Positions 12,975-24,224 of a stretch of 64,000 nucleotides of DNA are shown piece by piece. A program made the position numbers and the translations under genes. Numbering within the stretch: position 1 is the stretch's first letter; each line of letters begins with the position of its first letter. The DNA is from Salarias fasciatus. Lineage: Eukaryota; Chordata; Actinopteri; Blenniiformes; Blenniidae. The notes below the pieces were generated by a model. It searched no databases. It saw nothing but the letters and a program-made list of their open reading frames with translations, and had not been told where the DNA came from. The stretch is from the NCBI RefSeq assembly GCF_902148845.1, contig NC_043748.1:15838945-15902944 (forward strand), in the 5' to 3' direction.

Positions 12975-15420
12975 TATTTGTATTTTGGTATTTTATTTAT
13001 TTGAAAAGGGACAATGCATTTTAAAATTAAAGCAAGTGTACAATATTGTGCACAGACTTTACAAAACACAGGATTGTAGCCATGGCTAATTTCCATCTCT
13101 GTCCCCCGTTGGGTCAAACCCAACCATCCACACACCACATTCATTCAGCAACAGAACACTCTCCCTCCCTTGTTAAATATAGCAAATCCAATTTAAAATC
13201 GTCTGCACATCTAGCAATAAATAAATAACCTAAAATACCTCCCTCTCCCACACCCTCCTATTAAACCCCCCGCCCTTGTCCACCCACCCTCGTCTCTGCT
13301 GAACCACCTATTTTTACCCACATCTTTCCATCCTCTCGACCCCAAGCCCACCGTCTTCCTCCCTCACCCTTCCCCGAACCCCAATTTTCCTCCCTCACGT
13401 TCTCACACCTGCCGACCCACTGTCATTCCACCCTTTCTCACCTTCTAAACCAACCCCCCTCCTTCTTCCCATCTTAATATTTATGTTTTCACACAATATT
13501 CCCCACTATGCAATATTTAAAAGAGACTACTTTAAGTCTCAGGGCCATTAAAACCACAGCAATACACAAAACAACAAACAAACAAAAAAAAAAGCACAAC
13601 AAAACAACAATAAAACTTGTGTCGCTTATTATCTTGTCTGTTCATGCCAGGTCACGTGGGCATTTCTGATTGTCCAAAAGCCATAACCTTAGCTGTTTGC
13701 TGAATGACTTGAGTGTTGGGAGCTCTCTAATAGTCATTGTATTGCATTCCAAGTCTGAGAGGCACGATGTGAAAAACAGCCTGTCCAAAGGAGCTTTTCC
13801 TTGATGGAATCTTACAGTCACCTCTGGTACTTGCTCTTGTTAATCCATTTATTTTTTTGGACAAATTCTTTTAGAGACGGAGAGGCTAATCCATGGAAAA
13901 TTTTTAGACAGGATAGAATCTGCGTGATTTATTATATTGTCCCAACTCAATATTTTGTGTCTTTTTAAAATTTTACAATAGTGATAGGTCTTTGGCTTTC
14001 TGTCAAAGATTTTTAACCCTTGCTTGTATGCAATCTTGATTTGTTTCAGAGTGGTCTCACAAGCATGCACCCATGATGTCATACAGTATTCATGTGTGAG
14101 ACAATCATTGCGTCGAAGTAAGGACTGCTGATTCAGTTGTTAGGTTGTCCCTTATAAATCTAAAAGTTGATAAATTGAGTTTCATTTTGTTCACAGTCTT
14201 TTTTACTTGTTGCTTGAAACCGAGTTTGGAGTCCATAGCTACACCAAATATTTTAATTCATGAACATTTTCAATGTTTGTTCCTTGTATCACCAAGGTGG
14301 ATTTGTATCTTTTTTTGAAGCAGTTTTAGAGAAAAGGGACTAACCGTTTTTGACAAATTCAACACAAGTTGTGACTTTTGTAACCACTCTGAAGCTTTAC
14401 ACATAGCTGACGACAGCTCCTGAGCTGCTTGTAGTTTGTTTTTGCATGGACATAGATGACTGCATCGTCTGCATACATTTGACACTGTACATTGGATGGA
14501 CAGCTATTTGGAAAATCATTTATATAGAGACTGAATAATAAAGGAGACAGGGCTGAACCCTGTGGTAGCCCTACTTCATTATACAAGTTGTGGATGTGGA
14601 ATTTGAACTTTGACATATTGTTTCCTTTGCGTTAAATAAGATTCCATCCATACACAGCGCACACAGAGAAATTGAACTGGGACAGTTTGTTAAGTAAAAT
14701 CTGATGGTTAACAGTTCGATTGCTTTCTTGAGGTCAAGACACACTGCCCCAACAACTCCTCCCCTGTCTAACTTCTGTTTAATCTTTTCCACAAGAAAGC
14801 AGGCTGTTTCGGTGGAGTGATGTTTTCTAAAACCAAATTGCATTTGATGAAGATTGAATGGACTTTGGTTTAAATGCTTAATAAGTTGTTCGGCTATGCA
14901 TTTTTCAATGAGCTTTGAGACGACTGGTATAATGCTTATCGGTCTATAGTTGCTAATTTCAGTGGGATCTCCCGATTTAAAATCGGTGCAATAACTGAGA
15001 TCTTCCAGTAGTCTGGAAAAAATACGTTTATTTATTGACTCATTAATTATATTCGGATTGGAAAATGAGCTGTTGTTTGAATGTTTTAATAAACATCGTA
15101 TTCATCTCAAATGAATCTTTGGCTTTAGAATTTTTTAGTCCACCAATGATTTTTTTCCACTGCTGACTGAGATACTGGACACAAGTCAAAAATGGGTGCG
15201 TCGGCGATGGGAGGCACGATTTCGGGGGCAGCGATTGCCATTCCCGATACATTTTGTGAGATCCTTGACTGAGTCCAGAAAATACATATTAAGGGCTGTT
15301 GCTATCTGTACTGGATCACTGACCAACTGCCCATTTATTTTTATTTCTTTGATATTTTTGCCTGAGCTAAGGTGTCCCATCAATTTTGTGTTGTTGGGAA
15401 GATGCTTGCAGACAATTATC
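12975..15420 (-). mobile_element. Degenerate non-LTR retrotransposon (CR1/L2/Rex1-type LINE), 5'-truncated
   Basis: On the minus strand the sequence encodes pieces of a reverse transcriptase in order from about 15.38 kb to 14.27 kb. Visible motifs are QFGFRKHHSTETA, CLDLKKA (catalytic region of the A block), GLPQGSALSPLLFSLYIND and the YADDAV active-site box. Frame changes separate the pieces, so the copy is dead. No endonuclease region is seen, so the copy is 5'-truncated. About 1 kb of non-coding 3' tail ends near 12.98 kb. The left boundary is placed where the tail-like sequence stops and is approximate; no target-site duplication was found. Confidence 0.85.
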
Positions 15421-16071
15421 TATCGCAAAAGAATTACAATCCAATTTCCTTTATTTCATTCAAGCTCACTTAAAAATTGCATTAAAAATATCAAATTGAG
15501 GCTCGATCTTATGTTTCAAATGTTATGTTAATAGATCAAATTTTTGCTTCTCAGTGTTATTCAGTGCTCCGCTGCCTCAGAGGCAAGTTTGGTGTGTTTA
15601 AACTATTTTACCGATTTTAAAATGCAAACAAGTTTCAGTCATTGCTGTTGCTCCACTAATGATGCTTGGCAGGACTGTTTTGCATTTGTTTCAGCATGAA
15701 CAGGATGTGAGAGTGAAACTGACCTATGTGACAACAGACACTCAGGGAGTCAATCAACTGTAAAAGTCCTCCCTATATTTCCATACAGATTCACTGAAAT
15801 GACAATAATCCACATTCAGCCCATTTGGGATGTTAATAGTACAACAAAGACCATCACCGTTTGAAACAATCATAATCAGGTCGAAATGGACGAAAAGTTC
15901 AATACAAGGAATGGATATTAAAAAGAAAAACAAACCTGAGAAAACGAATGAATGAAGCAGCAACGAGTTAAGACAAAATGCAGCATGAGTTCATGAAAAT
16001 GCTTCATAAGTAGAAAGTAAATAAAGTACTGGGGTTGAAAATTTAAGGACAACTAAATCATGATATTAGAT
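15421..16071. other. Non-coding stretch between two LINE pieces
   Basis: No gene, repeat unit or signal that I can support. Confidence 0.35.
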
Positions 16072-16090
16072 TAAGAAGGTTAATGTTTTA

Positions 16091-16854
16091 TTTTATTTCA
16101 AAATGTTTTTATTAAGTTTATATTATAACAGACATACAGGTTGCCATTATACAATGTGCTGGCGCATAGGAAGTTTGGCAGATATTGCACACTTCAAACA
16201 CAAAATATCCATCCTGGCACAGCAGAATCCAATTAAGACATTGCAATTAAATAGGGAAAATCAGCAACCTGAGATTAACTTGTACAAGAAAAAACAAAAA
16301 CAAAAAAAGGGCCAAACACAGAACAGGTAACAAGGAAGTAGAGAAGAGTAAGAGAAATGAAGAAAAAGTCAGGTTAAGGCCTATAAGGGAAAGAAAGGAG
16401 AAAAAAAAAAGACTGAGAGAGAGGAATACTATTCATTCATAGAGTTTGCATCAAATACCCCGCTATAGTAATTTAAGAATGGTTGCCATACCTTTTTGAA
16501 TCTTCCATGCTGAACTATGCTCCTGATCTTCTCAATTTGAAGAAAAGACATCACATCAGTAACCCATCGGGAATATTTTGGGGGGATATTAGATTTCCAC
16601 TGCGTGGAATTAGTCGACGAGCCAGTAAAGAGGAGAATGCTAACAACTGCATTTGGGCTTTGGAAATTTTATTATTATGTGCTACTCCAAAAATGGCCAA
16701 GAATGGGCCGGGGTCAATTTTCCTTTTACAAATGTAGGAGTATGTGTTGAAAATTTCGGTCCAGAATGGGTGCAAGCTTGGACAAAACCAAAACAAATGT
16801 GCCAGAGAGGCTGGAGCCTGCTGACAGCGTGGACATTTAGGATCAACGTCCGGA
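16091..16854 (-). mobile_element. 5'-truncated L1-type LINE fragment with target-site duplication
   Basis: The minus strand encodes the 3' end of a fish L1/Tx1-type ORF2 (FWTEIFNTYSYICKRKIDPG, FLAIFGVAHN, LLARRLI). The insert is flanked by a perfect 19-base direct repeat, taagaaggttaatgtttta, at 16072-16090 and 16855-16873. This is a target-site duplication that fixes both ends exactly. At 764 bp it is a typical truncated dead copy. Confidence 0.9.
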
Positions 16855-16983
16855 TAAGAAGGTTAATGTTTTAGAATAACTCAGTGTCTTTTGTGTGAAA
16901 ATTTACCTTCCCAACTGTCTGATGTGAAATCTTGAATTGTGTGTCTTTAGATTTTTTTCAAATCCAGCATGTTTTCTTCTCCA

Positions 16984-17130
16984 GGTGTGAAACGTGAACA
17001 GCTGACAGCCACCTTGACTGTGCAGCTCGGTCAGTGTCTGAACATCACCTGGCAGCTTTCTGATTCAGTGAACAGCCATCAAACACCATGGATTCATCTG
17101 GGAACAAAGAGCATCAGCAGAGCAGAGTGA
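16984..17130 (+). pseudogene. Immunoglobulin heavy V segment relic
   Basis: After a splice-acceptor-like ctccag the reading is GVKREQLTATLTVQLGQ, then LNITWQLSDSVNS. This lines up with the start of the V segment at 19490 (VRSQQLTQPASVVVQPGE, LTINCQVSYSVSD). The first conserved cysteine is lost, and similarity fades after the position of the conserved tryptophan. No recombination signal is recognisable. It is an old, decayed member of the same V family as the segments at 19.4 and 21.8 kb. Confidence 0.7.
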
Positions 17131-17230
17131 AAACCTCCCAGAGCCTGAACAGCTGCAACATGAAGCCACGAAAAGAGCATTCTACTGTTAATAATGTCAG
17201 ACCAGTTCACTGACACAATAAAGGACAATA

Positions 17231-18260
17231 AGATCCATTTCAAAATTGAGCCTTCCAGTTTTCATGTTTGGAAATGATATGGCTCTGATTACCAGGAATT
17301 AATGAACCATTAGTTTCACAGAATGATGTTCAACTTATTTGAACCTGGTATCAAATAAAATTGGTCCAGTTTACTTTGTCACTTGGTTTATTTCAAGAAG
17401 AACAAGTCAAATGTATTCACTTTTGTTATCGTTGGATTCCTGTGGGACTTTTCATTGAATTAGTGGCCATTCAATGTAAGATATGATCAGTCACTATTTG
17501 ACTCCCAGGTTATGAGGATGAAGTTTTTTTGGCCCCTCAATAACCACAGAGCAACAATGTCTCACATCTGTTGGAATTCTAACCAGTGTTGAGAATACTG
17601 TGTTACTGCAAATCCTCCACACGGGGGCAGCAGCAGGTTGGTAACTAATAATGCAAAAATGACTGGTTTCTAAAAGTCTGTTCCTTCATTTTTTGTCAAA
17701 TGACAGCAGCTGTGGTGCTGCTGTCTCTCTGGAGCTTTAACTTCAGATAAAGCTTTTTTTCGGTTCATCATTTGAAGCAAATTGGCAGGATTAAATAAAC
17801 CACACGTCACTTTTGGGAGAGTTGTCTGCATGTTAACAAGTATTCTCGCCATTTCCAGAAGAAATATTTTGACCACATACATTTATAAACACAGCAACAG
17901 TTAAAGATCACAAAAGATTTCAATCATCATTTTATCTCTCCCGTTTTTGGCAGCATGCCTGAGTTTGATACTGTGTTTTGCATTTCCTGTTTTTACCAAA
18001 TGTCTCATTTTAATGTCTTCATGTTGCTGTGCAGGTGTTGCAGGGTAAATAAGTTGTGTGTTTTCACACACTACATGAAGTATGAGGAGAGACCAGATGC
18101 TGCTGAGCTGAAGAGGAAGTGCATCTTCACATAATAGAATGATCCCAAAATCATCAAATTAATAAGATAAAACAGTGAAACTGGAGAAATGTACGACAAG
18201 AAAATTACAACTAATGTCAATAAATGCAGTGAAAGAAAAGGTGTGTTTCCTTTTGGGAGG
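17231..18260. other. Intersegment spacer in the V island
   Basis: Non-coding spacer with no feature I can support. Confidence 0.35.
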
Positions 18261-18269
18261 GAGGAGCTG

Positions 18270-18300
18270 ATGCAAACTGTGATCACTTCCTTCTTTATAT
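18270..18300 (+). promoter_or_regulatory. V-segment promoter: octamer-like box and TATA-like box
   Basis: ATGCAAAC at 18270-18277 differs by one base from the immunoglobulin octamer ATGCAAAT, and a TTTATAT lies about 20 bases on. The spacing to the leader ATG at 18377 is right for a V promoter. Confidence 0.6.
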
Positions 18301-18376
18301 GTCAGACAGTTGATGACAGAAACTAAATTGTTGACCAAAACACTTGAAGACTGATCAGAAACAAACTGATTCAACA

Positions 18377-18819
18377 ATGATCAGACTTCATTATGTGGCT
18401 GTTTTTCTCATCTTGTCAATTAACTGGACAGGTAAGGACGAATGATTAAAAAAAAAGTCTTGCCCCACATTTAAATGGCAATAGCTTCATTGAAATATCT
18501 CATCATGTTTCTGGTCCAGGTGCTGACAGTCAAACACTGACTCAGTCTGAATCAGTGGTAAAGAGGCCTGGAGAATCAACCAGACTGACCTGCACATATT
18601 CAGGGTTTGGAAGTCATTATTCTACAGCTTGGATCAGACAGCCTGCTGGAAAAGGACTGGAATGGATTGCCTACATCTACAGCGATGGCAGCGGCACTTT
18701 TTACTCTGACTCAGTCAGAGGCCGTTCACCATCTCCAGAGACAACAACAAAAAGCAGGTGTATCTGCAGATGAACAGCGTCACTACTGAGGATTCTGCTG
18801 TTTATTTCTGTGCGAGACG
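18377..18819 (+). pseudogene. Immunoglobulin heavy V segment 1, frameshifted as read
   Basis: Leader exon 18377-18431 (MIRLHYVAVFLILSINWT), intron with GT-AG ends, V exon from 18520. Framework 1 is [16 protein letters not shown] with first cysteine in RLTCTYSG. Framework 2 is [14 protein letters not shown], then a CDR2 with YSDGSGTFY. One base is missing in framework 3 near 18723 (cgttcacc where cgtttcacc is expected). After that point the other frame carries [24 protein letters not shown]. Apart from this single T, which lies in a T run, the segment looks usable, so a sequencing error is a serious alternative. It belongs to a different V family from segments 2-4. Confidence 0.88.
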
Positions 18820-18858
18820 CACGGTGACTCAAGGCAGCTGAGCAGCTGTACAAAAACT
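18820..18858 (+). promoter_or_regulatory. Recombination signal sequence of V segment 1 (23-base spacer)
   Basis: Heptamer CACGGTG (18820-18826), 23-base spacer, nonamer ACAAAAACT (18850-18858). It directly follows the TGTGCGAGA end of framework 3. Confidence 0.88.
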
Positions 18859-19255
18859 CAACATGTCAAACTGTATTCGATCATCATCATCAGTTAAAAT
18901 AAAATGTATTGTAGTTAATTACATCTGAAATACAGTTTCACCATCCTGCTGTGCAGCATTTGAACTGATGTACAATGACAGAAATCAACTAAAAAACACC
19001 AACAAAAAACAGAATGTGAGTGTGTGTGATCTTTGCTGATTGATAGCTGGGATTGACTCCAGTTCCCAAAAACCTATTGACCAAAGCAGCATAGAAGATG
19101 GGGAAATATAAAGACACATTTTCAACTATTTCATCCAAATTGGCATGTATATTTCACAAGTCATGAAAGCAAAATACTAAATTCTAATTCTGTTTCATTC
19201 TATAACTGGTGCTGGTCTGACAGTCCCTCCCCTTTTATGTATTTCACTGTCCTCT

Positions 19256-19263
19256 ATGCAAAT
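19256..19263 (+). promoter_or_regulatory. Immunoglobulin octamer of V segment 2
   Basis: Perfect ATGCAAAT about 90 bases upstream of the leader ATG, followed by a TATAAAG near 19285. Confidence 0.85.
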
Positions 19264-19351
19264 CAGCCAGAATCTCAGTGTTACTATAAAGACTTGACAT
19301 CATGTGCTCATTGTCCAGAAGAGGAGAAGCTCCCACCAGATTCCCTCCACC

Positions 19352-19784
19352 ATGTTCTCTGTGACTCTGCTGCTGCTGGCTGCTGCATCCTGTGAGTGTC
19401 ATGAGGCAGACATACTGCCGCTCTGATCACAGCAGATTGTCTGCACAGACGTAACACAGTGTTTAACGACAAAGTGTGTTTCTCCACAGGTGTAAGGAGT
19501 CAACAGCTCACACAGCCAGCCTCTGTGGTTGTGCAGCCTGGAGAGAGTCTGACCATCAACTGTCAGGTGTCTTATTCTGTGAGCGACTATTGGACTGGTT
19601 GGATCAGACAGCCTGCAGGAAAAGGACTGGAGTGGATTGGAGTGGCATCAGCTGGATACAACATATTACAAAGATTCACTCAGAAAAGTTCAGCATCTCC
19701 ACAGACTCTTCCAGCAACACAGTGACTCTCAGAGGACAGAATATGCAGCTCAAGACTCTGCTGTGTATTACTGTGCCAGAGATG
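19352..19784 (+). pseudogene. Immunoglobulin heavy V segment 2, several frame breaks
   Basis: Leader exon 19352-19391 (MFSVTLLLLAAAS), V exon from 19490 with VRSQQLTQPASVVVQPGES, first cysteine in TINCQVSYSVSDYW, and [17 protein letters not shown]2 and framework 3 then change frame more than once: KFSISTDSSSNTV is in one frame and the YYCAR end in another. At least two indels separate it from segment 4, its closest relative here. This one looks genuinely dead. Confidence 0.88.
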
Positions 19785-19822
19785 CACCATGAGAGAAAAC
19801 ACTGGTGAACTAAACAAAAACC
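19785..19822 (+). promoter_or_regulatory. Recombination signal sequence of V segment 2 (degenerate heptamer)
   Basis: CACCATG (two mismatches to CACAGTG) at 19785-19791, 22-base spacer, perfect nonamer ACAAAAACC at 19814-19822. Confidence 0.75.
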
Positions 19823-20204
19823 ACTCAGCACTAACTACTGAAAGCCACCAGAGGTGGCTCTTGCACCATTAATAATTTAATTCTCCATCAATCCAAGTTT
19901 CTGACCGAAACCACCAAAGAACCGTATTTTCCCCTCCAACAAAACAAACATCTGGAACCACACACTGAATTTAACACTGAAAGCTGATCAAATCTTACAA
20001 ATAGTGATGCAATTCACACAAAACTGTTTTTATGTTGCAGTTATGAAATAAAATAATAAAATTATGAACATATCATGTCATGATCATATATCAGCTTCTC
20101 CTCCTGAATTTAAGTTACTCTGGATATTCATGCCTGTATGTGGATAGTTTGTATGTGTTTAAGCATGTCCATTCACCTAAATGCACGCATGTGTATGCTT
20201 CAAA

Positions 20205-20550
20205 GATCCATCCTTTCATTTCCTACCGCTTATCCTCTTCAGGGTTGCGGGTGGCTGGAGCCAATCCCAGCTGCTGTGGGCGAGGGTGGGGTCCCCTGGA
20301 CAGGTCGCCAGTCTGTTGCAGGGCTAACACAGAGAGAAAACAACCATTCACACTCACATCCACTCCCGGGGCAATTTAGGGTGAACAATTAACCTGACTT
20401 GCATGTTTTTGTACCGTGGGAGGAAGCCGGAGTGCCCGGAGGAAACCCACGTGCAAAAGAGGAGAACATGCCACAGAAAGGCCCCGAGTCCTGGCTGGTA
20501 CTTGACCCAGGACCTTCCTGCTGTGAGACAAGAGTGCTAACCGCATTGTC
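20205..20550 (+). repeat. Dispersed fish repeat (L2-like LINE 3' end type)
   Basis: This carries the well-known fish repeat text: taccgcttatcctcttcagg, ggacaggtcgccagtctgt, acaaccattcacactcac, gggaggaagccggag and a tail with gtgctaaccgcat. It sits between V segments 2 and 3. Pieces of the same family occur near 7.2, 44.1, 45.2 and 45.6 kb. The assignment to an L2/Maui-like LINE tail is from memory of fish repeats; the repeat itself is certain. Confidence 0.75.
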
Positions 20551-20724
20551 TCTTGAGACATGATCAGAAAAATCACGTTTATTGAGATTAATCAGAAGTC
20601 CCAGTTTAAATGAAACTATAAAGGATGTTTTTCAGAATTTGACATCCTTGTTATCAAACAGCTTCACTGCTGTTCATGGAACCACAAGTCAATGCATGAC
20701 CCATTTCCACACTGTGGTTTCCTG

Positions 20725-20732
20725 ATGCAAAT
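20725..20732 (+). promoter_or_regulatory. Immunoglobulin octamer of V segment 3
   Basis: Perfect ATGCAAAT 85 bases before the leader ATG at 20817. Confidence 0.85.
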
Positions 20733-20816
20733 CTTCCTCTGAGCAGTGTACTTCTGTCCTGCTGACTCGTCTTGTTCATTGTGTGGAGCTTCAGGGCTCA
20801 GATCTCTAAACTCAGG

Positions 20817-21277
20817 ATGATGAACATGCTCACTCTGCTGCTGGTTGCCCTCTTGCTGCCCTGTGAGTCTCCTGCTTGTTTGGTTTCAGCTTTTACCACA
20901 AGCCAGCAGCACTTCATGATTTCAAAAATTTCCTGATGACTTTCTAACTCTCTTCTGTGGTTTCTCAGACTGTTCAGGGCAGTCAATGGAGTCCATCACT
21001 CCCAGTCCAGTGGTGAAAACTCCTGGAGAGACTCTCCGTCTGTCCTGCAGAGGATCTGGCTTCAAATTTACTGCTGTGTTATGGTCTGGGTCAGACAACC
21101 TGCAGGAAAAGCACTGGAATGGATTGGAAACAGCTTTTCTAATCCTAGTAGCAATAATTATCCCAGCAGCCTGAGGGGACGTATTGAAGTCAGTCGAGAC
21201 GACAGCAGCAGCATGACATATATGACACTGTCCAATTTAGTACCAGAGGATTCTGCTGTGTATTACTGTGCCAGAGA
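20817..21277 (+). pseudogene. Immunoglobulin heavy V segment 3, one frame break in CDR1
   Basis: Leader exon 20817-20862 (MMNMLTLLLVALLLP), V exon from 20969. Framework 1 reads MESITPSPVVKTPGETLRLS with cysteine and GSGFKFTAV. The frame then slips by one base just before MVWVRQPAGKALEWIG. The rest is intact: [30 protein letters not shown]. The slip is at gtgttatgg, where one more T would restore phase, so it could be an uncorrected homopolymer error. It is a third V family, distinct from segments 1 and 2/4. Confidence 0.87.
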
Positions 21278-21316
21278 CACCATGACTCACATCAACAGAG
21301 GATCTGAACAAAAACT
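21278..21316 (+). promoter_or_regulatory. Recombination signal sequence of V segment 3 (23-base spacer)
   Basis: CACCATG at 21278-21284, 23-base spacer, nonamer ACAAAAACT at 21308-21316. The same CACCATG heptamer variant is used by segment 2. Confidence 0.8.
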
Positions 21317-21708
21317 CCACAGTGGCCAACAAGTGGCAGTGCAGGACAAGTGTGTTCAAGTATGAGCTAAAAATAACCTGACATCTGTTTTTATGAGGAA
21401 GGAGCAAATACTGATCATTGTTGCCCATGGGAATAATACAATCATCCTTGACAGTTGATCTATCTTGAATAAAAAAAAAAACGAAAAAAAAAAAAAAAAG
21501 AAGAAGAAAAGTACTAAGCAGTAAATACTACTCACTAACAACAACGACTACATGAATGCAAACATGAAATGTTGCTTGAATGACATCCATTCAGTTCTTG
21601 GAAGATTTGATCCAGTTTTGAAAGTTTGTGTCATTCATCAAATCACCAAAGACGACGTAAGTGTTGACTTGGTTTGAGAGACCATCTTAATTCATGGATC
21701 ACATCAAT

Positions 21709-21716
21709 ATGCAAAT
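21709..21716 (+). promoter_or_regulatory. Immunoglobulin octamer of V segment 4
   Basis: Perfect ATGCAAAT, followed by a TATATAAAG TATA box near 21740 and the leader ATG at 21807. Confidence 0.88.
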
Positions 21717-21806
21717 TCAGTGTTCTTCCTTTTCAGTCACATATATAAAGCACTGACATCAGGAAGACGTTCACAGCACATCAGTTTCAACACAGTTCAA
21801 GACATT

Positions 21807-22214
21807 ATGTTGACTGCAGCTCTGTTCCTGTTGCTGGCATTTGGATCTTGTGAGTCTCTCAATGTCAGTTATTTATGGCACAGTCATATTTTATATTCTT
21901 TTTTTTTTTTTTTCAAACAGATGGGAAGTGTGAACAGCTGACACAACCTGCCTCTATGATAATACAGCCGGGTCAAGACCTGACCATCGCCTGTCAGGTG
22001 TCTTATTCTGTTAGCGGCTATTGGACTGGTTGGATCAGACAGCCTGCAGGAAAAGGACTGGAGTGGATTGGATGATATACTGGAGGCTTACACTATAAAG
22101 ACTCACTCAAGAGCAAATTTACAATCGACGTGGATGCTTCCAGCAACACAGTGACTCTTAAAGGCCTGAACATGCAGCCTGAAGACAGTGCTGTGTATTA
22201 CTGTGCCAGAGACT
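21807..22214 (+). pseudogene. Immunoglobulin heavy V segment 4, single in-frame stop in CDR2
   Basis: Leader exon 21807-21849 (MLTAALFLLLAFGS), V exon from 21921. It reads CEQLTQPASMIIQPGQD, first cysteine in [28 protein letters not shown], then TGA at 22072-22074. After that it continues in the same frame with [36 protein letters not shown] and YCARD. Both cysteines, the tryptophan, promoter and recombination signal are intact, so this is the most nearly functional segment of the island. It is the same family as segment 2. The stop lies in CDR2, where gene conversion or an allele could remove it. Confidence 0.9.
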
Positions 22215-22252
22215 CACAGTGACAGAAGACTGCCCTCCCCTCTACAAAAACC
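22215..22252 (+). promoter_or_regulatory. Recombination signal sequence of V segment 4 (consensus)
   Basis: Perfect heptamer CACAGTG (22215-22221), 22-base spacer, perfect nonamer ACAAAAACC (22244-22252). Confidence 0.92.
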
Positions 22253-22259
22253 CATCTGC

Positions 22260-24130
22260 ACCCGACTGTAACAGGAGGAGGAGCCCTCAGACCAGTGATT
22301 CTCAAATAAAATCTTATGTCATGGTTGTGTTCCATTTTTGGCATGTTAACAGTAAAATGTTTATGTCAAACAAGGATTTGTTCATGGCTTAACAGGTATT
22401 CTTTATCATAGCCAGACTTTGGGCTTGTTATCAGATAAACTAATACCACTAATACCAACACCCTTTTGTGTTTGGTACATAAGTGCAGTTCAGACTGGTT
22501 GTCTACCAGGACATTTGTTTTGCCAAAAAGTAATGAACATCATACTCGGAGCTTGTCATTGTGGAATTATGACATTTAGTCATGATGAATGCAAATGCTG
22601 ACAAACATGAAGATGGAGTTCTGAAGGGTTTATAAAAGGCCATACAAGAGGCTGTAGGGTAACAGAGGGCAGGGAAATAAAGTTCAACCATCACAGTCAG
22701 ACAGGGGTGATGATACTAAATACACCTGGGAAGGGAGAGGAGACAGGACATGATAGATTAACAGGACGATTGAAACACGAGGTGAAGCAGACACAGACAA
22801 CAGGAGGGAAAAATGACGCTCACAGGAGAGAAACCAGGGACGGATATGGAAACCAGATGGAGAACGGAGACACAGACCAAACACACTGACAGAAATAACT
22901 GGATCCTGACACTTTTCTGTGTGACAGTGCAGCCATTTATAAACAAACAAAATGAAGAATTTTCAATCCATGAGACTCATGGATATGTCACCTGTCCTGC
23001 ATCCAGCTCATCTGGATTTACTGAACAACACGCAATCTCCAGAAGTCAAATTTAATCTTGCAAACATTCAATCTGGATATCATTTGCTACATTTAATGTA
23101 GGTTGAATTCATGTATTATTTGTTGTTGGTGAATGGGATTTGCTGCAAAGCACATTGAAAAAAAATTCAACAAGATGTATCAACTGTCAAGTACAAGGGA
23201 TAGTATTATTCCCATGGGGCAACTTGTTTTGCAGCCAGCAGTGGAAAAGCAAGAACTAAACAAGAAGAACTGTTATGACAATATCTGACAATAGTTTGCC
23301 TAAAAAGTTGCTGAGTGTTGAGAGAAGGTTGTTGAACCTGTTAGTCCTGCATTCTGGGTCAGTGTCTCTATCTCTGCCTGGAGAAAACAAAAAATTCTTC
23401 AGGAATGAACTGCAGGTATCTGCAAGGACTGTGCAGACTTCAGTCCAGAATATCACTGAAATTAATTGTGTCACTTCATGTCAGCGTCAACTACCTCAAA
23501 TTGATATATTACGTACTGTATAAGTGCTGGACTTTCAGGGAGTGCTAAACTTCCTAAACTCCGATCCAGTTCATATTCTTGAGGATTTCACACTGAATTG
23601 TTACGTAGTTGCAAAGGAACACTTGCAAAACCAATTGTCAAACTAAACTGATCTTGTGATCTCACAGCAACCTCAAAAAACAAACATTGATAAAAATAGT
23701 TTGTTTGGTTGATTGCTTGATTCATTCATTCATTTATTAATACATTCATTTTGCAAAGGTCTCAAAGTTATAATTAAAGGCTGCAGCTTGAGGAAGAGAG
23801 CCACCAGTGAAGGACAGAGGACAGAATGAACCAGCTGACAAACTTTTTTTTTAACAGGTTTGATCATCCAAACTCACTCCCACCTTGACAGACACAGACA
23901 GTAGTGCTCTGACAATGACATTGTTGGACTTTAGTTCCGCTAACACTGTGCTCCTCAGACACACCTCTATCTCCGCCGTGATAGGGCAGTCGTGTGTGAC
24001 TTGGATGAACATTTAAGCACATGGGAGTACAGTTGGATGACCGATTGGACTGAACTCCTGACACAAATGCTCTGTGCAGGAGAGCACAGAGCTGGCTGTG
24101 CTTCCTCAGAAGCTGCTGCAGATGTTCTTT
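22260..24130. other. Spacer downstream of the V segments
   Basis: No gene that I can support. The part at about 22650-22911 ends in ggatcctgaca and reads on the minus strand like the start of an LTR-type repeat (tgtcaggatcc), but the other end and a target duplication were not found. No D, J or constant-region exon was recognised. Confidence 0.35.
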
Positions 24131-24134
24131 CATT

Positions 24135-24159
24135 CTGTCTATCTATCTATCTATCTATA
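24135..24159. repeat. (TCTA)n microsatellite
   Basis: About five tetranucleotide units in a row. Confidence 0.9.
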
Positions 24160-24224
24160 GCAAACAAATCTCAAACTGGGAAAGAAAGTTTCCTAAGGTC
24201 AAAACACAGGCTGAGGCTGAGTCA

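Noticed and set aside
22650-22911. Second solo LTR
   Set aside because: One end looks LTR-like, but no opposite end or target duplication could be found.
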